A stretch of DNA of 64,000 nucleotides, taken from Corbicula japonica (taxonomy: Eukaryota; Mollusca; Bivalvia; Venerida; Cyrenidae). The stretch covers positions 620,001 to 684,000 of the forward strand of contig JAZAYU010000116.1 of NCBI GenBank assembly GCA_038501625.1, written 5' to 3'. The position numbers were made by a program, and so were the translations under genes. The notes beneath the pieces were generated by a model, which worked only from the letters and a program-made list of their open reading frames with translations, was not told where the DNA came from and did not search any database. The number at the start of each line of letters is the position of its first letter. Position 1 is the stretch's first letter. This document shows positions 48,832 to 60,143 of the stretch, piece by piece.

Positions 48832-49562
48832 CACCCTGGCTAACCTGGTTCGCTTCGCGAACGGCACTGCGCCGCGATCATGGTATATGTAAAACTTTTA
48901 ACCGGCATAACCGGTGTCAATGTAGAAGGTTTTGTGGGATAAGGTAATAAAATCGCAGAGTTTTGGGGTATATTTTATATAATACTCAAATTAATCATGA
49001 GCTAAACAGAAGACTAGTCTAGTGAAATATTATGACTGCATTTCTGAATTTAAAAAAAAATTCTGTACTGGAGGACAATGAAGTGTAAAATTTGTGTGTG
49101 TTTTATCTATATTTTACTTACTTACATTTCATTTACCTCTCATTTTTGCAAGAAGCAAGTAAAACATAGATATATCACACTAAAACTTTACAGTGAGTTG
49201 TCCTCCAGTGCAGACAGTTTTATGCAGTCATAATTCTTCACTAGACTTCGGTTTAGATCAAGAAAAATACGTCTGACAAGAAATTTACAACATTTGCAGC
49301 ACAGAGAGGTCCATTTTCACGAATGATTAAGCAAACTTCTTTATTCTGTACATAGAGAAGACTAGAATCATAGTGTCATGACTTGACAGCCTATTGGTTT
49401 TAGTATTTTTTTAGAAATCTAGCCGAAACCGCTGCGATATTCTTACCTTACTCCACAAAACTTCCTACATTGACACTAATAATTCCGGTTAAAAGCGTTG
49501 CATATGCCGTGATCGCGGCGTAGTGCCGTTTGCGAAGCGCACCAGGTTATCCATGATGGATA
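48832..49562. mobile_element. 730-bp near-complete palindrome (foldback element)
   Basis: TAACCTGGTTCGCTTCGCGA and ACGGCACTGCGCCGCGATCA on the left pair with CGCGGCGTAGTGCCGT and TGCGAAGCGCACCAGGTTA on the right. Pairing continues inward through TTTTAACCGG/CCGGTTAAAA, TCAATGTAGAAGGTTTTGTG, GAAATATTATGACTGCAT and ACTGGAGGACAA/TTGTCCTCCAGT, so almost the whole element folds on itself. No coding frame. Confidence 0.85.
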
Positions 49563-50114
49563 CTTATTTACGCGTTACTAATAGAACTTGAGCTGCCAAT
49601 AGACTCCCCTCCCCACCCCCCCCCCCCCTAGGGGAATTTTGAAGGGTATGTTTTTCTGAAAGCCTATACCATTCTACGCATTTTGCAATTTGTTTGCACT
49701 CTGGCGAGTGGGGCGTTTTTCCGTAACGCCTGTTTGAATATGTTACCTTTGAAAAAAGTTTGTGTAAGAATGAAATATTTGACAATTATAAAAGTTCTAA
49801 AATAAACCTATTTTTCTACACCAGAAAGCTCTTATCTACATTGCTAATGCAATAAAACATCGGTAACCTAAGGTATTGGTATCTAAAATAGTGATTAAGT
49901 TATTTTACTTAATTTAAAAACCTAGTAAAATAAGATTTATGAAACATTTGTTTCGTGCAGTAGCAAGTAAGTTATGGTTATAAGTAAAATATAGTACGAT
50001 AAATGAGAATTCAGGACAAATATAATACAGTGACATACATTGGGACATAAGCCCGTAACGCTATATTGAAATACCGAAAGAAAAGAAAATGGGAAAACGG
50101 GCCATAAATTTATT

Positions 50115-50590
50115 AGACCTTGAGCTGCCAATAGACCCCCTTCCCCCCCCCCCCCCCCCCCGGGGGGAATTTTGAAGGGTATGTTTTTCTGAAAGCTTAT
50201 GCCATTCTTCGCATTTTGAAATTCGTTTGATTTCTGGCGAGTGTGGCGTTTTTACCGTAACGCCTATTGGAATATGTGATCTTTGAGAAAATTTTGTGCT
50301 ATGAAGAAATAATTGGCAATTATAAAAAATCTTAAATAAACCTATTTTTTCTACAACAGGAAGATGTTGTTTTTTTTTAATTTTTAATGCAATAAAGCAT
50401 CTGCAACCTAAGGTATAGGTCTAAAAATAGTCATTAAGATACGTTACTTAACATCAAAACCTAGTTTAAAAAGTTGTATGAAACATTTCTTACTTGCATT
50501 AGCAAGTAATATCTGTTTCATTTGTTAAATTTATTAATATAAATAAGAATGCAGTATTTTATTGTAATAAAGTCACATTGAGACACACTT
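50115..50590. repeat. Second copy of the element's left region
   Basis: GAGCTGCCAATAGACCCCC, a C run of 19 then six G (50143-50167), GAATTTTGAAGGGTATGTTT, CTGGCGAGTGTGGCGTTTTT and AACCTAAGGTAT repeat the order of 49578-50050 with about 10-15 percent difference by eye. Confidence 0.8.
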
Positions 50591-50599
50591 CTTGTTCAA

Positions 50600-52639
50600 T
50601 GTATGTAAATAAATACATATATTTGGAAATTCCAAAAACCAAAATATCTGAAAAAATGCACAAAAAACATCTCAAAAATAGCAAAGAAATTATCTATAAA
50701 TAAAATAAATTATAAAGAAATAAACTCTGAAAGACATATTGTTTTATTAAAAGGTAAACTTTGTTAAACATATTGTTAATAATATCCATAACTTTAGTAA
50801 TAAAAAGCTATTAAATTATTTGCGTTTGATAAGCTATTAGTGTGTTATCAAGAATATTATGAGTAAAAAATGTGTTTTATTCATGATATCATTTGATTTT
50901 TTTATTACTTATTTTTTATTTTTTTCAAGGACAAGCAATACAAGTCTCCATTAAAATTACCTGTAATTGATGCGTAGCCACTGTTATAACAATAAGTAAG
51001 ATGAGGTAATATGACTGTTACTGTGATAAAACAGTAAACAAATCAGTGCCAGTTTTGTTTTAATAAACCAGTATTTTAATCCAGTATATCGGTTAACAAC
51101 CTTCCTGCACTTAATGTATCTTGTATTAAAATAGGTCATATATAGAATTATATTACAAAAGGAAATTAAGGTATTGATGATGGTGATATTAAACAGTAAT
51201 GTATTTTTAATTTAAATATTGTTAAACTTTAGAGGTTAATGATCTGTGTACTGCTCAATATGTCTTGAAATAAATGTGTATGATGTAGATGGTCGTTCTT
51301 TTTTTAATCTTTTAAAATTAACAATAAACCTATAAATATGGCTCAGTAACAACAATGTAGTACAGCTTACGTTTACACTAATTGTGGGTTGTTGCATCCA
51401 GTATAAAGCTATGTCCAGATACTCTGGATTGAGACAGATAACATTAATTTGTTCTAACAAAATGTAGAAAAGAAAGAATTAACAAAATTAACAATTTTTT
51501 ATCATTTTATTGTTCTATTTATTTCTTTTGTCATATTATAATATGTTACCAATTTTTACTTTAATAATCAACAAAAATAATAAGAAAAGAAAAGCAAGAA
51601 ACTGCAAACAATTAGTTAACATTTTGATAAATATCTTTTTATAATATTATATTGAGTTAAAGTTGATCTATAACAAATTAAAAAGCTACTTAATTTAAAC
51701 TTTACAAAAATTAGCTGATTTAATTATCTGATGTTAGAAATGTTTTTAAAAGTAGTTTTATTCATCTAAAAGGTTCAGTGTAGAAATTGTAAAACATTGA
51801 AACAGCATGAGCATAATATAGAAATTTTTAACTCAAGTAAAAAAAAATTACCTAAAAATTATTATACATAAGTTTGTTTATTAGCTTACCATCACCTGCA
51901 TAACAAAGGTTGTCTTTCAAATTAGGATGTTTCTCTTTAACAATTATTTGTCTTTAAGAAAAATAACATTCTACATAGATCTTAAGGAATTCTTAACAAT
52001 TTCTTAAGCTTTCTTTGAACAATGGAAAAAATAATGTTTCATTTAGGACAATTTATTTTTCTTATTTCACATGTTTTATTTAACAGTAATATCAGTTATT
52101 ATTGCTCTAAAAGACCAGAACTGGTGCTTTCAACTTTGTTTTTAGTAAATATAGTTTATAGAAAGTTCATATTCACATTATGAATGACTCTACGGTAATC
52201 TAGATACAAACTATAACACGATTTTGAAATGTGTTTTCTTTATCCTGAGTCATCTTTCCAGAAACACTAATTAAATAATTAGGTATCATATAATCATATA
52301 ATTAATTTTAATTAGTTTTATTTGTAACAAAGCAATATTTGTATACTTTTACATTTTAACCACATAACATAACAAAGTATACACTATAAACTACTTACTT
52401 TTATAATATTATAGTTTAATCTAAAATGATTGCATAGTTGTGATACAGTTTTGTAAATGTGTTCAGTTCTTTGTACAACAATATCAGTTTTAGAGAAAAT
52501 ACTTCATTCAATCAGTAATATAAGTTAAAAAATAGGACTGGCAATGTAATTAGAAATCTACACAGGGCTAACAAACATCAGGACATTGCAAAGAACACAC
52601 ATAATTAATTTCTTCAAATAGATATCAGCTAACACCATT
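50600..52639. other. AT-rich interior, nothing recognised
   Basis: Very AT-rich sequence with frequent TTAATTA and TATAAA words, without a coding frame or array. Confidence 0.45.
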
Positions 52640-53470
52640 AAGGTAATTCAAACTTGCTCATAATACAGTTTTACTGATGATGAGTTGTGAAAATAAAATT
52701 ATCATTTTTTTAAACAATTTTCAAAAATACTGTTGTTATATTGTTATAAGCAGATGAATATTAATAATTACAGGAGACAATTGTTGAAGAAAAAAATTTG
52801 TTAGCATAGTAATAAAATGTGTTACTTGCTATGTTGACTAATCCGGGTGTCAAAATAAAGCACTTTCCACTCAAATAAATCCAATATAATTAATTACAAT
52901 ATCCAGTCCAATGTTCCCTCTAGGGTCAACCAGTTTTTTTTCAAAATAACTTGAAAATATTGCTCTTATAAATCAAAATCCAAACACATCATCATTTGTC
53001 CCACAAGGTCACTCACCCATGCAAAAAGCATGCAAATCATGCCCACTTGTGTTTACCTATAGGGCAGTTTAATCTCTACATGTATAACAATGTAAATCTT
53101 GTGTGGTGGTATTTGTGCAGTGTTTTGAAATTCATTATAGGCAATGTTTAAAAAGTTATTTTGAAAAAATAACACTGGTTGGCCCTAGAGGGAACATTGA
53201 ACTGGATATTGTAATTAATTATTATGGATTTATTTGAGTGGACAATGCTTTATTTTGATACCCGAATTAGACAACATAGCAGGTAACACATTTTATTACT
53301 TTTCTAACAAAATTCATTTTTTTCAAATTTTGTCTCCTGTCATTATCAATATTCATCTGTTTGTAACAATATAATAACAGTTTGTTTGGGAATTGTTGAA
53401 AATATGATAATTTTATTTTCACAGCTCATCACAAGTAAAACTGTATTATATGCAAGTATGAATTACTATA
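52640..53470. repeat. 830-bp inverted repeat inside the 4.6-kb element
   Basis: Arms of about 310 bp pair: AATACAGTTTTACTGATGAT against CACAAGTAAAACTGTATTAT, AAAATAAAATTATCAT against ATGATAATTTTATTTT, TCAAAATAAAGCA against TGCTTTATTTTGA, and AATGTTCCCTCTAGGG against CCCTAGAGGGAACATT. The central segment is about 210 bp. Confidence 0.85.
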
Positions 53471-54410
53471 AAAACAAATAAAACCAAGAAAATAAGCCTT
53501 ATTTTAATGAGTAACATATGTTATGTATTTTGAAAATTTGAAGTCATGCACGTTTCAAGAACACTTACAGTTATCAAGCACAATTATTCAATTAAACACT
53601 ATATTTTATGCTTGTTCATCTCAAAACATGAATACTATGATTGAATTAGCAATAGGGTAACATATTAGATTATGGTAAATTTTTTACTTTTTCCAGTGTG
53701 ATTTTTATGAAAAACACACTACTTCATATTGCTTGATCACGAAGCTTTCAAAAACATGTATTATTGCCTAAGTTTGCTTACAAACAAAAATCCTACAGGT
53801 AAGTTTCTGACTTAAATTTCATCTTTGTAGGGTTATTTATGTAACACACTAAATATGTTAGGTTTGAGCGAAAGTTTTGAAAGGAAAACTACATTAATCA
53901 AAAGAGAATACATCATCCTTATACAAAAATATAAGTTTTATGAAATCATGGCTGGAATAGAGCAGAATTAAAGGTTTAAAATCCATGTATTTTTTCTACA
54001 AATTTTAGGGGTAACATACTAAAATTTCCGTAACACCCTTATGCCCCACTCGCCAGAATGCAAACAAACTGCAAAATATCCTGGACATAACAGGCTTTCA
54101 GAAAATCATGTCTACAAAATTCCCCAAGGGGGGGGGGGGGGGAGCAAACATGTTCCTAGCCACCGGCCTATAACTCTTAACATTTGATTAATTTACATTC
54201 ATCATTATATGAGATAGGAACAGTCTTAAATTTCTCAGTAGTTGCATTTGCATAATTAGGAAGGGGAACATACTTGAGAAAATTTGAATTCGTGTGATTG
54301 TAACTAGGTATGAGATCATTTATCTTTTGCGTGTGACCTTTTGCATACATTTTATGATATGTTGATATACATTATAATATTATGGTACAACGTTTAAATA
54401 CTCGGTTTCA

Positions 54411-54731
54411 GTAGCAGAACTGGCGAGTACTGACCGGGACTTGAGAATCATCACACAGTCATCGACTTTGAGAATCGAACTTGAATCGTTTGTAGATGTG
54501 ATAGCATTCTCTGCTGTCGCTAAATACTCCATCTTTGCGGAAGCGTCCCCTGAGTCTACCTATCGATTGATTGTGAGTAGGTTCAGCGGGAACTGTGGTC
54601 AACGGACGGCTGACGGCACAACAGCAAGGCGTTCAGTATTCATTATCGGGACAATGAAAACTGACGACTGCGCTGTTCGGTATAAAGGAGCCTGGTGGTA
54701 CAGCGACTGATATTAAAGTAACTTTAATGGG
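54411..54731 (+). pseudogene. Fibrinogen-related domain (FREP-like) exon relic
   Basis: Fibrinogen-related domains are secreted lectin-like modules; in molluscs they occur in FREP-type immune proteins. The plus-strand frame reads TLRIELESF, then KYSIFAEASPESTYRLIVSR, FSGN, and DDCAVRYKGAWWYSD before TGA at 54708. After the stop come TAT, TAA, then SNFNG in the same frame. The family consensus runs ...CAxxYKGAWWYxxCHxSNLNG, so the TGA occupies the conserved Cys codon and a second stop follows two codons later. The middle between FSGN and DDCA also lacks the usual GDSLxxHNGMxFST wording. A possible AG acceptor precedes at 54410-54411. It is most likely a dead exon or duplicate. It lies 3 kb from the Toll-like receptor. 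Confidence 0.8.
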
Positions 54732-54734
54732 GGT

Positions 54735-55177
54735 ATTTTGCAGGAAACCGATCTGTTTTTGGCCAAGATATACATTAAAATAGTTGATTAGGTTATTATT
54801 TCGTCCGTCAAAGTCAGCCTGATGAAAATCAGAGGAAATATTTAGACTTAAAATGGGGCACATCATGCGAACATGTGCCTACGGTAATATTTGTGTTTTG
54901 ACATTTTAGTTGTTTCTCTATTTTGAAAGAACTTAATTTTTTTTCAAATGATTTTATTGCAAATTTTGATTCTATTATGTTAAGTTTACCGTGAAATCTA
55001 TGACAATGTCGTCTGCTCAACTTTGTGACGTCGTTTCAAGGATTGATGTCAACTCTCCGAAGATACCGGAACTTTTTCCCGTGACGCGCCTCTGTATACT
55101 TTTGTTTCATTTCACAGATAAATGTTGGTCTGCAGCCTCACTTCACCATTAATTTTATTATTTCTGAAGATCACTAA
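54735..55177. other. Nothing recognised
   Basis: The sequence after the fibrinogen relic carries no convincing exon or repeat. Confidence 0.4.
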
Positions 55178-56625
55178 AATGGGGTCCTACCGATATACAG
55201 AATTATCTCAATATTCTGTCATAAGTTACCTCCCTTTGTGACGCGCACCTGTCACTGGGTAGTTCCGGTCTGAGATTGACAATAAAACAGAATACGTGCA
55301 GTAGTCATCCGTGATCCATTTAAATACGTTTTAATAGGGCTGCTTGTTCAGAGATCATCATTATGCATGAAAACATTCGATTATTAGCACTGAATGGAAA
55401 AATATATAGTTTTTATAGTGCAGCGCATAATATTTCTCTTCTAACCATTTGTTTATGTTGGAGAAGTTTGTGTTTAACATCGTTATGTTCGACCCATTCT
55501 GTTACAAATAAAAAGTAAAAAAATACGCATTTATCATGCTCAAAAAAGGCAGTTTTGAGAAAGAAAAGTTAGAAAAACTTAGAAAAAGGTAGTAAAATTT
55601 ATGACAAATAATGTACATGTACGAGTAAGTAAGGTTTGACGTCCGGCAATAAAACGCCCGTTCCCTTTTATGCATGTTCTTTCATGCCAATGATACAATT
55701 TCTTTGGCAGAAATTTTATAGATTTTTTAAATAACTGAGTCTTTCCCTACAAATTGAATGCACACCATTCGGTTCACACTTTGTGCCATGTTCATGTCGA
55801 CGTATTTTCAATATATACTCCTTTTAAAAGAGAGTTCTCTCTTATTCGTATACCGTTTTGAACATGATTTCATAATGTTTTCACGCTTTTCTCTTTATTT
55901 CTGATTTTTTTGTTTATTTAGCTTTACAATCAATTTTAATTCATTAAATAAATATATTTCTGGGTTAAACTTTCCCGATGGCTGTTTTATTAAATTTAGT
56001 TCGGAGCACGTTAAGTTGCCAAAATAAAATAAAAACAATGCCTCGGGACTCAAACAAAATTGTGACAATTAGTTAAAATATTTAATCCCTAGTCATTTTC
56101 TTAAAATGACACTCCCCCAGTCTAGCAACTTTTCAACTTCTTACAAATCTACAAACTTCAAAAGGCCTTGATCACACCTCCAGCTGGTAAGACTCTAACT
56201 TGCTAATAAGATTACTTAACATGGTCATAAAACCCCGGTCCGTTTTGTTAATTAGCATTGTTTGCATGACTTAACGGTGATTGGCTGAATACTTAATTGG
56301 AAGTTTTAAAAAGCTATAATTTCCATGCTAGCCAATATATAAAATTTTATAAAGGATAATGCTCGGTAAATAGGCCAATTTGCATTTGGAAATATAGTTA
56401 TAAACTTAAAATCATTTTACAAAGATGATGGATTGGTTATTCTGATATGCCTGTTTCACTTTTGTGTTAATTCGACAATGCATTTTTAATTCAAAAGCAC
56501 TTTTGAGACTTTTTATCTACACTTTTATGGCTACGCTTATTACCGATTCTAAACCGGAACTACCCAATCAGCAAGGGAAGCCACTCCGAATGGGAGGTAA
56601 CTCTGTATATCGGTAGGCCCCCATT
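55178..56625. mobile_element. 1.45-kb inverted-repeat DNA element, copy B, uninterrupted
   Basis: It starts AATGGGGTCCTACCGATATA and ends with GGTAGGCCCCCATT; inverted matches include ATACAGA, AGTTACCTCCC and TGGGTAGTTCCGG. It aligns with copy A (37299-41198) throughout and keeps the single TTACAA at 56141-56146 where copy A has the LINE. Confidence 0.8.
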
Positions 56626-56631
56626 GAACTC

Positions 56632-56825
56632 TAGTTTGTCTATATATGTTTGTGTGCTTTTGCATGCAACATTGTCGAGTTGATGTGTTATTTCAACAAG
56701 ACAACTTGTAATTGACATATTTTTAACAAACATGCTTTCTCTTCCCCTCTTCCTTTTTGCTGCGTGGGGAGACTGTGTTTTGTGAATGTGGCGATTCCTG
56801 ATATGCATATTTCACTTTTTTCGAT
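56632..56825 (+). mobile_element. Penelope-associated repeat fragment
   Basis: TATATGTTTGTGTGCTTTTG, CATGCAACATTG, CAAGACAACTTGTA, GCGTGGGGAGACTGTG and GGCGATTCCTGATATGCATA follow the order of 46070-46412. It directly abuts the end of the 1.45-kb element. Confidence 0.7.
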
Positions 56826-56979
56826 AATAAGTTTCGTAAATTTAACTTTATTATTTTGTTTCAACGTTTCATGTTCACTAAATTCTTAGTTATAATCTAA
56901 AAAATTATCGAAGCTGCAAAAACACCGATTTGAATGAATATTGTTTGCTTTAAAGATTGTTCTGGTTTATTTCCTGACA

Positions 56980-57148
56980 GCGTTACCGATGTCATGCAGT
57001 GATGGTTACGTATATCAGGGCTATCCGATCCGATCAACCTTTTTTTAGGGTTGTCCCGGCTAGCTCAGTTGGTTGCGTCGCCGAAATTGCAGGGCTAGGC
57101 GCTGTCACCGTGACGACGCGGGTTCGCTCCCAGCTAAAGGCAATATCA
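56980..57148 (+). mobile_element. tRNA-like SINE, tandem copy 1
   Basis: CGTTACCGATGTCATGCAGT is followed by GGGTTGTCCCGGCTAGCTCA (box A region) and GCGGGTTCGCTCCC (box B). The A-B spacing of about 60 bases is longer than in a normal tRNA. The sequence does not fold into a convincing functional tRNA by eye. Confidence 0.7.
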
Positions 57149-57234
57149 TTTGCAATTCACAGTAGTGCTATTTGTGCAGTGTGGCGGCCGTAAAAAGTCT
57201 CCCCGTACATATAGTCAGTACTGTTATCAGTATA

Positions 57235-57402
57235 ATAACCCGTTACCGATGTCATGCAGTGATGGTTACGTATATCAGGTCTATCCGGTCAACCTTTTTG
57301 GGGGTTGTCCCGGCTAGCTCAGTTGGTTGCGTAGCCGGAATTGCAGGGCTTGGCGCTGTTATCGTGACGGTGCGAGTTCGCTCCCAGCTAGAGGCCCTAT
57401 CA
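57235..57402 (+). mobile_element. tRNA-like SINE, tandem copy 2
   Basis: Same order as the copy 250 bp upstream, with CCCGGCTAGCTCAGTTGG and GCGAGTTCGCTCCC. The pair shares flanks (TATATCAGG, ATCCG, GTCAACCTTTTT), so they may have duplicated as a unit. Confidence 0.7.
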
Positions 57403-57809
57403 TTTGTAAACATAATACATAATCATCAGAGATAATTTTAGGCATTACGTCCCGTTTTATTGTGAAACCAACAACAACAACAACAACGTTTTCACAACCT
57501 TTGAAACTTGTACACTGTGCGTACAAGAAAGACCTGTTACTTGGTCGGTATATTATACTTGTAAGTACATTTTAGGTGCAAATGTGTGTTTCATGCTAAG
57601 CGATTGTTTAGTACCAAATAAAAAACAGACTTGAAATCACATTATGAGAATACTATCTCAAGAAGTGTGTAATTTTGTTTGTGTATATGCAAACATGCTA
57701 ATTTTGCGGGGTAATGCACAAACTTTGAAAGAATATTTCTTAGAAATTTAAGTTATTAAAAATCTATAAATTCGATGTTTGTATCTTTCATTTTTTTAAC
57801 ACAGAATGA
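57403..57809 (-). other. Downstream region of the Toll-like receptor gene
   Basis: A candidate minus-strand poly(A) signal (TTTATT on plus) lies at 57456-57461, giving a 3' UTR of about 350 bases. A short CAA run is at 57470-57487. Nothing else is recognised. Confidence 0.45.
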
Positions 57810-60143
57810 TCATTTAAAAGACTTATAGTCTGTGACATAATTCGGCAGTGCAGTCACTTTGAATCTGGTGTTCATGTTATTGGATGGTATATAAGCGTTT
57901 CTTTGTCTAGCTAGAGTATTTGCGATCTGGTTCATAGAATCTTTGACAACCTGAAGGTCAATGTTCGATCCTGTATCTCCAGAAGATGTTCGGGAAATGT
58001 TACAGTTGCGAGACTTAGGCGGACCAAGTCTCTTCAGCAAGCGATCAAACATCCGCGTCTCTCTATCTTCATAGTTTAGTTCCCAACCTATCCGCACAAA
58101 AGCTCTCAATCTAGGGTCCGATATTTCTGGAGTATCCATATAATCCAAGTTAATAAGGATCATTTGTCTCTTCGTGTCATTCGCAAAATATTTCCAAATT
58201 GTCTCAAATTCATGGACAGAATTTTCATCGTGTTTATATTTGTTATTCAGAATAATGATGTAGCTTTTGCTGTTTTTAATAGCCTCTGACGCGCAGAAGT
58301 GTCGATCTTTGCCAAAGGGAATGTCGTAAAGGCCAACAAAAACAGAGTAGCCTACCTTCTTTAACGGATTGTGCAAAAATTTCCAAACCCATTTGTTTAA
58401 GTCGCTGTTTTCATCAGAAAATGAGATATAAGTATCAAATTTGTAATATGAAACGTTGGCTTTGTGCGTCACTTTCCGTTTCAACAACACTATTTCGTAT
58501 CGAAAGTAATAAGCGACGAATACTATGCTAAAAACAAGAACAATGGCGGAAACAATCACTGCTAGAGGTATGAGAAACTGGATTTCCGGTTCCGGTTTTG
58601 GACATGCCAAGAGGTCTGATGTTACTAAATAAGCCGGAACGGTGATTTTGTCTGGTGTGAAACATTTCAAACTTGCGATTTGTTTTTTAGAACTTTTTAG
58701 TCTGATCCAATCACCAACCCAAAGATTATCACAGTCACAGTTCACGGGCGTCTCACCAAAATCAATGTCGTCAGGATGCATTCTATACATTTCTTCCGGC
58801 AAACGCTGAATTCTATTGTTAGTCAATGTAATCGTAATACGCTTTCCACGCAATTTGTCAACAGCTGATGAGCTTATTTTAGAAATCGGACAATTTTTCA
58901 GATTCAGAACTTTCACTCTGTCAAGGAAATCTCTGTTCGGCAATTCCGTTATGTTATTGTTTTCTAATATTAGTTCTATTTTATTGTTTCCCCAGAAACC
59001 CACTGGCATAAAGTCTGGAAACACGGTTAGTCCTTGACATTTTACTACGACAGTAAACCGACTCTGCACATCAGTGCATGAACAATTATGTGGACAATTT
59101 GGCAATGCACATACTAAGACATCGTAACTTGCCTCGCGGTAAAGTCTCGTCATATTTGTCCCTTTTAATTCTTCAGGCGTTTCACACAGGAAGTCAATAT
59201 CGATTTCTGACCAATACCGCGCAGCCAGTTTGCCGAGATCTCGTAAAAATGGTACGATGTTGCAATCGCAGTGAATTGAGCTTTTGTCCCACTGGAAGCT
59301 CCCGTCAATATATTTCCCGAATTCTCTGTAATCGTTTAGACCGAACAGAGTCCAATTTAACCAAGTATTACCCGTAGTCGATCTCATGTTAACGGATCCT
59401 GGACCATGTTTTCCGCCTAATGATATGTTGTATTTCTCCGAATTGGTTTGAACATTTATTTGCGAACCGGTAAAGACTAATGTACAAAATGTCCCAGGCC
59501 TGATAATGTTGGTTACATCAACTTCGTTAAAGGAGTTATTTGACAAGTCTATTGTGAAAATGTTCCCTTGTTTTAACTTAAATGTAAATGGTTTCAAATT
59601 CAATAACTTGTTGTTTGACAAATTCAAAATCCGCAGAGATTCCAATTCTGAAAAAATACCGTTTGGAATTTCAAAAATTTGGTTTGAATCAAGTCTTAAG
59701 GTATCTAATTTTCGTAAACATTTCAGGCCACCTATGTCGAAGAGCTTGTTGCTACTTAAGTCGACTTCAACAAGTGTATCATTAAAGTTGCAAATGTTTT
59801 TCGGAAGTTTTTGTAATCCACCTTGAGTGTGCATAAGTTCGTGGTGTGTATAGTCACTAAAATTCGACGGTATAATGACAGTGGAGTTATAAGGATCAAT
59901 GCGCTCCACATAAAGTTGCCCCACACTTGCTCCACATGCGGTAGAATTAATTTTCCAACACGGCAAGGCATTACAAAAGCAACATTCCTCTCGGTTACGG
60001 TCATCTTTGCAGGTGTTTGGACAATAAAGGTCGCTGCGGTTGTTGTTGTCAGGTTTCCAAGGTTTCCATCCGATGAAGTCAGCCTTTACACGGGGGAAAA
60101 GTGTTACTAATAAAAACATAAGTCCAGTTGACGTATGAGACAT
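57810..60143 (-). CDS. Toll-like receptor, single exon, 777 aa
   Basis: A plasma-membrane innate immune receptor of the Toll family; TIR domains recruit adaptors such as MyD88 towards NF-kB signalling (family knowledge). The minus-strand frame is uninterrupted; I start at ATG 60141-60143. An N-terminal hydrophobic stretch (LMFLLVTLF) looks like a signal peptide. A Cys-rich segment (YCPNTC to TACG, 40-70) precedes leucine-rich repeats (about 115-210). A first LRRCT block (HCDCN at 291) is followed by an LRRNT-like CPHNCSC (350), more repeats, and a second LRRCT (NCDCD at 468). This two-cysteine-cluster layout is of the protostome Toll type. A membrane helix spans about 522-546. The TIR domain runs about 568-708: box 1 FDTYISFS, box 2 YDIPFGKD. 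The usual box 3 FW is not evident; FVRIGWEL lies near there. A 70-residue tail follows. The ectodomain is short for this family. The ligand cannot be inferred. Confidence 0.93.
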   Translation of the reverse strand: MSHTSTGLMFLLVTLFPRVKADFIGWKPWKPDNNNRSDLYCPNTCKDDRNREECCFCNALPCWKINSTACGASVGQLYVERIDPYNSTVIIPSNFSDYTHHELMHTQGGLQKLPKNICNFNDTLVEVDLSSNKLFDIGGLKCLRKLDTLRLDSNQIFEIPNGIFSELESLRILNLSNNKLLNLKPFTFKLKQGNIFTIDLSNNSFNEVDVTNIIRPGTFCTLVFTGSQINVQTNSEKYNISLGGKHGPGSVNMRSTTGNTWLNWTLFGLNDYREFGKYIDGSFQWDKSSIHCDCNIVPFLRDLGKLAARYWSEIDIDFLCETPEELKGTNMTRLYREASYDVLVCALPNCPHNCSCTDVQSRFTVVVKCQGLTVFPDFMPVGFWGNNKIELILENNNITELPNRDFLDRVKVLNLKNCPISKISSSAVDKLRGKRITITLTNNRIQRLPEEMYRMHPDDIDFGETPVNCDCDNLWVGDWIRLKSSKKQIASLKCFTPDKITVPAYLVTSDLLACPKPEPEIQFLIPLAVIVSAIVLVFSIVFVAYYFRYEIVLLKRKVTHKANVSYYKFDTYISFSDENSDLNKWVWKFLHNPLKKVGYSVFVGLYDIPFGKDRHFCASEAIKNSKSYIIILNNKYKHDENSVHEFETIWKYFANDTKRQMILINLDYMDTPEISDPRLRAFVRIGWELNYEDRETRMFDRLLKRLGPPKSRNCNISRTSSGDTGSNIDLQVVKDSMNQIANTLARQRNAYIPSNNMNTRFKVTALPNYVTDYKSFK

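Larger units (their letters stand above)
49575..54170. mobile_element. 4.6-kb AT-rich element with poly-C/poly-G ends
   Basis: The left end has GAGCTGCCAATAGAC, a C run (49616-49628), GGGGAATTTTGAAGGGTATG, TTTCTGAAAGCC and CTGGCGAGTGGGGCGTTTTT. The right end at 54020-54145 is its diverged complement (CCCCACTCGCCAGAATGCAA, GGCTTTCAGAAAATCATG, ATTCCCCAAGG plus a G run of 15). The left region is duplicated in tandem (about 49578-50050 and 50115-50590). The interior is strongly AT-rich and has no protein I recognise. Confidence 0.65.

Noticed and set aside
54441..54710. Intact small protein gene
   Set aside because: The text is the middle of a fibrinogen domain with its conserved Cys replaced by a stop and homologous residues continuing beyond it, so it is a relic.
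56980..57402. Functional tRNA genes
   Set aside because: The A-to-B box distance is too long and no cloverleaf is convincing; the multiple copies with shared flanks fit a SINE.
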